Shown here one piece after another: positions 60,548 to 64,000 of a stretch of DNA of 64,000 nucleotides. The notes under the pieces are model-generated. The model saw only the letters and a program-made list of their open reading frames with translations. It made no database searches and was not told the DNA's origin. The DNA comes from DASSUW01 sp963811895 (lineage in GTDB: Bacteria; Actinomycetota; Thermoleophilia; Solirubrobacterales; Solirubrobacteraceae). Each line of letters opens with the position of its first letter. The first letter of the stretch is position 1. Made by a program: the position numbers and the translations under genes. Location: NCBI GenBank assembly GCA_963811895.1, contig CAWETE010000008.1:124001-188000 (forward strand), written 5' to 3'.

Positions 60548-61799
60548 AGAGGCCGCGGGCGCGCCACAGCGCCCGCGGCTTCGCCTTAGGCCGCAGCCGG
60601 CCGGTCGCCATCGCCTTGCGCGGGTCGAGCCGGCCGGCCACCACGTCGACCCAGTCGTCGAACCGGCAGCGGAGCTCGAGGTCGACGTGCGGGGCACGGC
60701 CCGGCGCGGCGGCCGTCGAGCCGTTGTCGAGTCGCACGTGCCACGGCTCGGCGTCCGGGAACTCCCACTGGAGCACGAACGGCCCGTCGGGGGCGTTCCG
60801 CAGGTCGACGTTGCGGCGCACGCTGTCGAACAGCATCGCCAGCGACTCGGGATCGCGCGCCGGCGGTCCGTTCCGCTCGCCGAGGTAGCCGGCCCGCAGC
60901 ATGTCCAGCCCGCGGCGGGCGCGGCCCGCGGGCGGGAGGTCCATCGGCATGATCTGCGGCCCGGGCAGCTCCTCGATCGGCAGGCCGGCGGCCCGGAACT
61001 TGGCCTCGAACGACCGCGCGCCCTCCTCGTAGATCTGCTCGAGCGTGAAGCCGAAGCACTCGACGTAGCTCGTGTCCCAGCCGGGCGGCACGAAGACGGC
61101 GAGCGAGACCGGCGTCACGGCGCGCAGCTGCTCGGCCACCGCGGCCGGCACCTCGGGATCCTCGAGCGCGAGGTCGCGCAGCAGCTTGACGCCGAAGCCG
61201 ATGTGGCGCTGCTCGTCGAGTGCGACATTGTGCATGCCGGCGCGGAAGCCGGGCAGCAGGTCGCGCTCCTTGAGGTAGTCGGAGATGAAGTGCTGGCCGG
61301 GCTGCGCGAGCGTGGCCTCGACGACGAAGTGGTACATCGTCACCGCCTGCGCGAGCTTGGTGCGCGAGCGGTCGCGCCGCAGCTCGTCGACCACGCGGTC
61401 GAGCATCTCGAAGGTCTTCACGAAGCCCCACGTGAGCTGCGGCCGCGTTGCCTCGAGGGCGCTCGCGATCGTGCCGTCGCCGCGCTCGACGACCTCGTGC
61501 ATGAAGCGGTTGAAGAAGACGGCGTGGCGCGCCTCGTCGACCTGCTGGGTGGTGAGGAAGTACTTCTGCTCCTCCAGCGGCGCGGCGTCGATGAACGGCG
61601 TCAGGTTGTCGGCCACCGAGTCCTCGCCGTGGAAGAACATCGCGTAGTTCCACAGCGCGGCTCGGCGCTCGTGCTCGGAGAAGCGCTCCCGCCACTGCAC
61701 GCGGTCCTCGGAGAAGTCGATCTCCCACGCTCGCCAGTTGCCCGCCTCCCAGCGCTTGTAGAGGTCCTCGTAGCTGACCTGGTCGGCGGCGACGGACAT
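60537..61799 (-). CDS. Ribonucleotide-reductase R2-like diiron protein with SCP2-like C-terminal domain
   Basis: A 420-residue protein. Residues about 1-270 are a ferritin-like four-helix domain with the R2 ligand set: Glu in MFFHGEDSVADNL, ExxH in QQVDEARHAVFFNRF, Glu in VVEATLAQPGQHFI and ExxH in VALDEQRHIGFGVKLL. This is nearest the R2/R2lox group and not a bacterioferritin. From about 320 a smaller domain begins (FVLQWEFPDAEPWHVRLDNG; VDLELRCRFDDWVDVVAGRL; DPRKAMATGRLRPK), which resembles the SCP2 sterol/lipid-binding fold. The combination suggests an oxidase that acts on a lipid-like ligand. No R1 (nrdA/E) gene is in the window. ATG 61799 is the natural start; GlyRS lies 11 bases upstream on the same strand. 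Confidence 0.8.
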   Translation of the reverse strand: MSVAADQVSYEDLYKRWEAGNWRAWEIDFSEDRVQWRERFSEHERRAALWNYAMFFHGEDSVADNLTPFIDAAPLEEQKYFLTTQQVDEARHAVFFNRFMHEVVERGDGTIASALEATRPQLTWGFVKTFEMLDRVVDELRRDRSRTKLAQAVTMYHFVVEATLAQPGQHFISDYLKERDLLPGFRAGMHNVALDEQRHIGFGVKLLRDLALEDPEVPAAVAEQLRAVTPVSLAVFVPPGWDTSYVECFGFTLEQIYEEGARSFEAKFRAAGLPIEELPGPQIMPMDLPPAGRARRGLDMLRAGYLGERNGPPARDPESLAMLFDSVRRNVDLRNAPDGPFVLQWEFPDAEPWHVRLDNGSTAAAPGRAPHVDLELRCRFDDWVDVVAGRLDPRKAMATGRLRPKAKPRALWRARGLFTS

Positions 61800-61810
61800 C
61801 GCCGCCGACG

Positions 61811-63130
61811 TTACCGAACGGCAGCGTTCACGCGCGCCACAAGCTCGTCCGCGGGCACGCGGTCCTGGGTCAGCGTGTCTCGCTCGCGCAGCGTGACGGT
61901 CCCGTCCTCGATCGTCTGATGGTCGATCGTGACGGCGAACGGGGTGCCGATCTCGTCCTGGCGCCGGTAGCGCTTGCCGATGTGCCCGCCGGAGTCGTAC
62001 TCGGCGCTCACGTGGCGGCGCAGCTCCTCGTAGATCTCGCGCGCGCGCTCGGGATGGCCGTCCTTGCGCAGCAGCGGCAGCACCGCGACCTTGACCGGCG
62101 CCACCGTCGGGTGCAGCCGCAGCACGGTGCGCTTCTCGCCGCCGATCTCGTCCTCGTCGTAGGCGTCGCACAGCAGCGCGAGCATCGTGCGACCGACGCC
62201 CGCCGCGGGCTCGATGACGTGCGGGATGTAGCGCTCGCGCGTCTCGGGGTCGAAGTACTCGAGCTTCTCGCCGGAGAACTCGCTGTGCTGGGTGAGGTCG
62301 AAGTTCCCGCGGTTGGCGACGCCCTCCAGCTCCGACCAGCCGATCGGGTACAGGTACTCGACGTCGGCGGTGGCGGACGAGTAGTGCGAGAGCTCCTCGG
62401 CGTCGTGGTCGCGCAGGCGCAGGCGCTCGCGGTCGATGCCGAGCCGCGCGTACCAGTCCAGCCGCTCCTGCCGCCAGTAGTCGTACCACTGGCCCGCCTG
62501 GTCGGGCGGGACGAAGAACTCCATCTCCATCTGCTCGAACTCGAGCGTGCGGAAGATGAAGTTGCCGGGCGTGATCTCGTTGCGGAACGACTTGCCGACC
62601 TGAGCGATCCCGAACGGCGGCTTGCGCCGCGCGTACTGGAGCGTCGTCTTGAAGTCGAGGAAGATGCCCTGCGCGGTCTCCGGCCGCAGGAAGACCGTCG
62701 ACCCCGCGTCCTTCACCGGGCCGATCGAGGTCTCGAACATGAGGTTGAACGCGCGCGGCTCGCTCAGCTCGCCGCCGCAGACCGGGCACACGAGCTCGCC
62801 CTCGGGCTGGGCCTCGCGCAGGTGGTCCTCGCGGAAGCGCTGCTTGCACTTGCCCAGGCACTGCACGAGCGGATCGGTGAAGCCCGCCAGGTGCCCCGAC
62901 GCCTCCCACGTGCGCGGGTGCTGGATGATCGCCGAGTCGAGCGCGACGACGTCGTCGCGCTCCTGGATCATCGACTTCCACCACAGGTCGACGACGTTCT
63001 TCTTGAGCAGAACGCCGTAGTGGCCGTAGTCGTAGGTGTTCGCGATGCCGCCGTAGATCTCCGACGCGGGGAAGATCAGGCCTCGCCGCTTGCAGAGCGC
63101 CACGACGGCGTCCATGGTCGGAGCCGCCAT
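61811..63130 (-). CDS. glyS: Glycyl-tRNA synthetase (dimeric type)
   Basis: Charges tRNA-Gly. The 439-residue class II enzyme has the N-terminal KRRGLIFPASEIYGGIANTYDYGH, a zinc-finger-like part (CLGKCKQRFREDH; CPVCGGELSEPRAFN), motif 2 FRNEITPGNFIFRTLEFEQM, motif 3 EPAAGVGRTMLALLCDAYDE and a C-terminal anticodon-binding domain (APVKVAVLPLLRKDGHPERA). This is the single-chain alpha2 form used by actinobacteria, not the alpha2beta2 form. The ATG at 63130 is 27 bases from the divergent FmdB gene. Confidence 0.96.
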   Translation of the reverse strand: MAAPTMDAVVALCKRRGLIFPASEIYGGIANTYDYGHYGVLLKKNVVDLWWKSMIQERDDVVALDSAIIQHPRTWEASGHLAGFTDPLVQCLGKCKQRFREDHLREAQPEGELVCPVCGGELSEPRAFNLMFETSIGPVKDAGSTVFLRPETAQGIFLDFKTTLQYARRKPPFGIAQVGKSFRNEITPGNFIFRTLEFEQMEMEFFVPPDQAGQWYDYWRQERLDWYARLGIDRERLRLRDHDAEELSHYSSATADVEYLYPIGWSELEGVANRGNFDLTQHSEFSGEKLEYFDPETRERYIPHVIEPAAGVGRTMLALLCDAYDEDEIGGEKRTVLRLHPTVAPVKVAVLPLLRKDGHPERAREIYEELRRHVSAEYDSGGHIGKRYRRQDEIGTPFAVTIDHQTIEDGTVTLRERDTLTQDRVPADELVARVNAAVR

Positions 63131-63140
63131 GTCTCCAGCC

Positions 63141-63146
63141 TATACT
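63141..63146 (+). promoter_or_regulatory. Candidate -10 element for the FmdB-type gene
   Basis: TATACT stands out as AT-rich in a very GC-rich setting, 12 bases before ATG 63158 and inside the divergent gap with GlyRS. A start near 63153 would give an almost leaderless mRNA. I see no good -35. Confidence 0.35.
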
Positions 63147-63157
63147 CGGCCGCCGCG

Positions 63158-63454
63158 ATGCCGATCTACGAGTACCGCTGCGAGAACGGCCACCTCTTCG
63201 AGGTCATGCAGAAGATGACCGACGTTCCGGTGACGCATTGCGAGGAGTGCGAAGCGCCCGTTCAGCGCGTGTTCCACCCGATCGCCGTGCACTTCAAGGG
63301 GTCGGGCTTCTACAACACCGACTACGGCACGTCCAAGCGCAAGCGCGAGACCGAGAAGTCGGCCTCGTCGGGGGCAGACTCGCACGACGCCAAGGCCAAG
63401 GAGAAGACCGACTCCAAGCCGGCCTCGACGTCCGACTCGAAGAAATCTGATTGA
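63158..63454 (+). CDS. FmdB-type zinc-ribbon protein
   Basis: A 98-residue protein. The first 45 residues are the FmdB zinc ribbon: MPIYEYRCENGHLFEVMQKM and VTHCEECEAPVQRVFHP, with Cys in CENGH and CEEC as zinc ligands. The next segment AVHFKGSGFYNTDYG is also conserved. The C-terminal half is Ser/Lys/Asp-rich and probably unstructured (ADSHDAKAKEKTDSKPASTS). Function is not established; the family is described as a putative regulatory protein. A hairpin follows the stop. Confidence 0.9.
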   Translation: MPIYEYRCENGHLFEVMQKMTDVPVTHCEECEAPVQRVFHPIAVHFKGSGFYNTDYGTSKRKRETEKSASSGADSHDAKAKEKTDSKPASTSDSKKSD

Positions 63455-63455
63455 T

Positions 63456-63478
63456 CCGGAGTCTCTGAGAGACTCCGG
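63456..63478 (+). terminator. Hairpin between the FmdB gene and the next gene
   Basis: CCGGAGTCTC (63456-63465) and GAGACTCCGG (63469-63478) form a perfect 10-bp stem with a 3-base loop, just after the stop at 63454 and two bases before the next GTG. There is no T-tract. It could end transcription, or it could hide the ribosome site of the next gene. Confidence 0.5.
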
Positions 63479-63480
63479 TC

Positions 63481-64000
63481 GTGGCGGTGCCGATAGGGGA
63501 ACGGCTCACCGCGCGCGGTGCGGTGGCGCCCGAGGCGGTCGAGGATGCGCTGGCGGAGCAGCGGCGCACCGGCTCGCGGCTCGGCGAGATCCTGCTCGCC
63601 GCGGGTGAGCTGCGCGCCGAGAGCCTCGCCCCGCTGCTGGCCGAGCAGTGGGGGCTGCCGTGGCTCGACGACGGCGCGGCCCTCGCGCCGGAGGCGCTCG
63701 CCCCGGAGCTCGCGTGGCGGCTCGCCGTCGTCCCCGTGCGGCTCGGCGGGACCGTGCGCTTCGCCACCTCCGAGCTGCTCCATCCGGCCCAGGTCGAGGA
63801 GCTGCGAGCGGTGGCGGGCCACGCCGACCTCGTCGTCACCACGCCGCAGCGGGTCATGGAGCTCACGACCGCCGCCTACCGCGGGCCGGGCATCGCGCGC
63901 GCCACCGACCACCTGCGCACGCAGCGGCCGGAGATGTCGGCCAGCCGGGTGATCACCCGCGGGCAGAAGATCGCCGTCGCCGTCGCCGCCGCCGTGCTGG
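63481..64000 (+). CDS. Gene with MshEN-like N-terminal domain, partial (runs off the right edge)
   Basis: The open frame from GTG 63481 gives at least 173 residues. The N-terminal domain (about 5-125) has the pattern IGERLTARGAVAPEAVEDAL, EQRRTGSRLGEILLAAGELR and AESLAPLLAEQWGLPWLDDG, which matches the N-terminal MshEN/GspE-type domain known to bind cyclic-di-GMP in type II/IV pilus ATPases. The visible end (GQKIAVAVAAAVL) looks like the start of a membrane helix, so the whole protein is probably not an ATPase; proteins that join this domain to a membrane glycosyltransferase are one possibility. The rest lies outside the window. Confidence 0.7.
   Translation, partial: MAVPIGERLTARGAVAPEAVEDALAEQRRTGSRLGEILLAAGELRAESLAPLLAEQWGLPWLDDGAALAPEALAPELAWRLAVVPVRLGGTVRFATSELLHPAQVEELRAVAGHADLVVTTPQRVMELTTAAYRGPGIARATDHLRTQRPEMSASRVITRGQKIAVAVAAAVL

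Overview
The window is about 72% G+C, with very strong G/C bias at third codon positions, many GTG starts and operons packed through 4-base ATGA/GTGA stop-start overlaps. Gene content (single-chain glycyl-tRNA synthetase, NAD-type isocitrate dehydrogenase next to a bacterial-type malate dehydrogenase, a SdhB/heterodisulfide-reductase-like fusion, several secreted proteins ending in the same arginine-rich beta module, capsule genes of CpsB/BY-kinase type) fits a high-GC actinobacterium. I infer class Thermoleophilia, order Solirubrobacterales (Conexibacter/Solirubrobacter-like). That placement rests on gene style and not on a marker-gene phylogeny.

Layout. 0-1.6 kb: edge of an unknown gene, a frameshifted unknown gene, and a REP-associated tyrosine transposase (RAYT) with REP-like hairpins just upstream. 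1.6-5.4 kb: a frameshifted M1 metallopeptidase, an MFS exporter, tRNA-Val(CAC) and a tiny LPxTG-type surface protein. 5.3-20.4 kb: an extracellular/capsular polysaccharide locus with five glycosyltransferases, two O-antigen-ligase/polymerase-like membrane proteins, a Wzz/BY-kinase, a CpsB-type phosphatase, a Wzx-like flippase, a beta-helix protein and a priming phosphoglycosyltransferase. 20.5-23.7 kb: a large-type SRP RNA with Alu domain, then dnaX-ybaB-recR. 23.7-25.9 kb: a three-gene operon of envelope proteins of unknown function. 26-28.3 kb: lysC (with an internal beta-subunit start) and asd. 28.3-29.7 kb: a divergent TetR/VOC pair with its likely operator. 29.7-34.6 kb: a phospholipase-D family protein and sdhB/E-sdhA. 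34.6-37.9 kb: a receiver protein and a large LuxR-type ATPase regulator. 38.1-41.8 kb: site-2 protease, icd, mdh and an HTH protein. 41.8-44.6 kb: enoyl-CoA hydratase plus a YcnI-CopC-YcnI envelope module. 44.7-48.0 kb: two secreted repeat proteins full of frameshifts. 48-54.7 kb: SRPBCC/NAD(P)-binding pair, small Cys protein, MBL hydrolase, EAL protein, Hsp20-Lon. 54.8-64 kb: small membrane proteins, a DrrAB-type ABC exporter, a TolB-like protein, TetR, two cupredoxins, an R2-like diiron protein with an SCP2-like tail, GlyRS, an FmdB zinc-ribbon protein and the start of a gene with an MshEN-like N-terminus.

The most unusual signals are: (i) a 227-bp long inverted repeat at 37896-38122 holding two related internal hairpins, with a homologous shorter copy at 51733-51837, each directly after a stop codon; (ii) the RAYT with its own REP-like palindromes; (iii) the large SRP RNA; and (iv) protein fusions (SdhB-SdhE, R2-like-SCP2). 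Single-base frameshifts interrupt genes at about 0.44, 2.46, 7.25, 31.5, 43.65, 44.37, 44.76 and 45.9 kb, and densely from 46.2 to 48.0 kb. Because they also hit a respiratory-chain gene, base errors in the assembly are at least as likely as true gene decay. Apart from these eroded genes and the SRP RNA region, no stretch over 300 bases lacks a gene.
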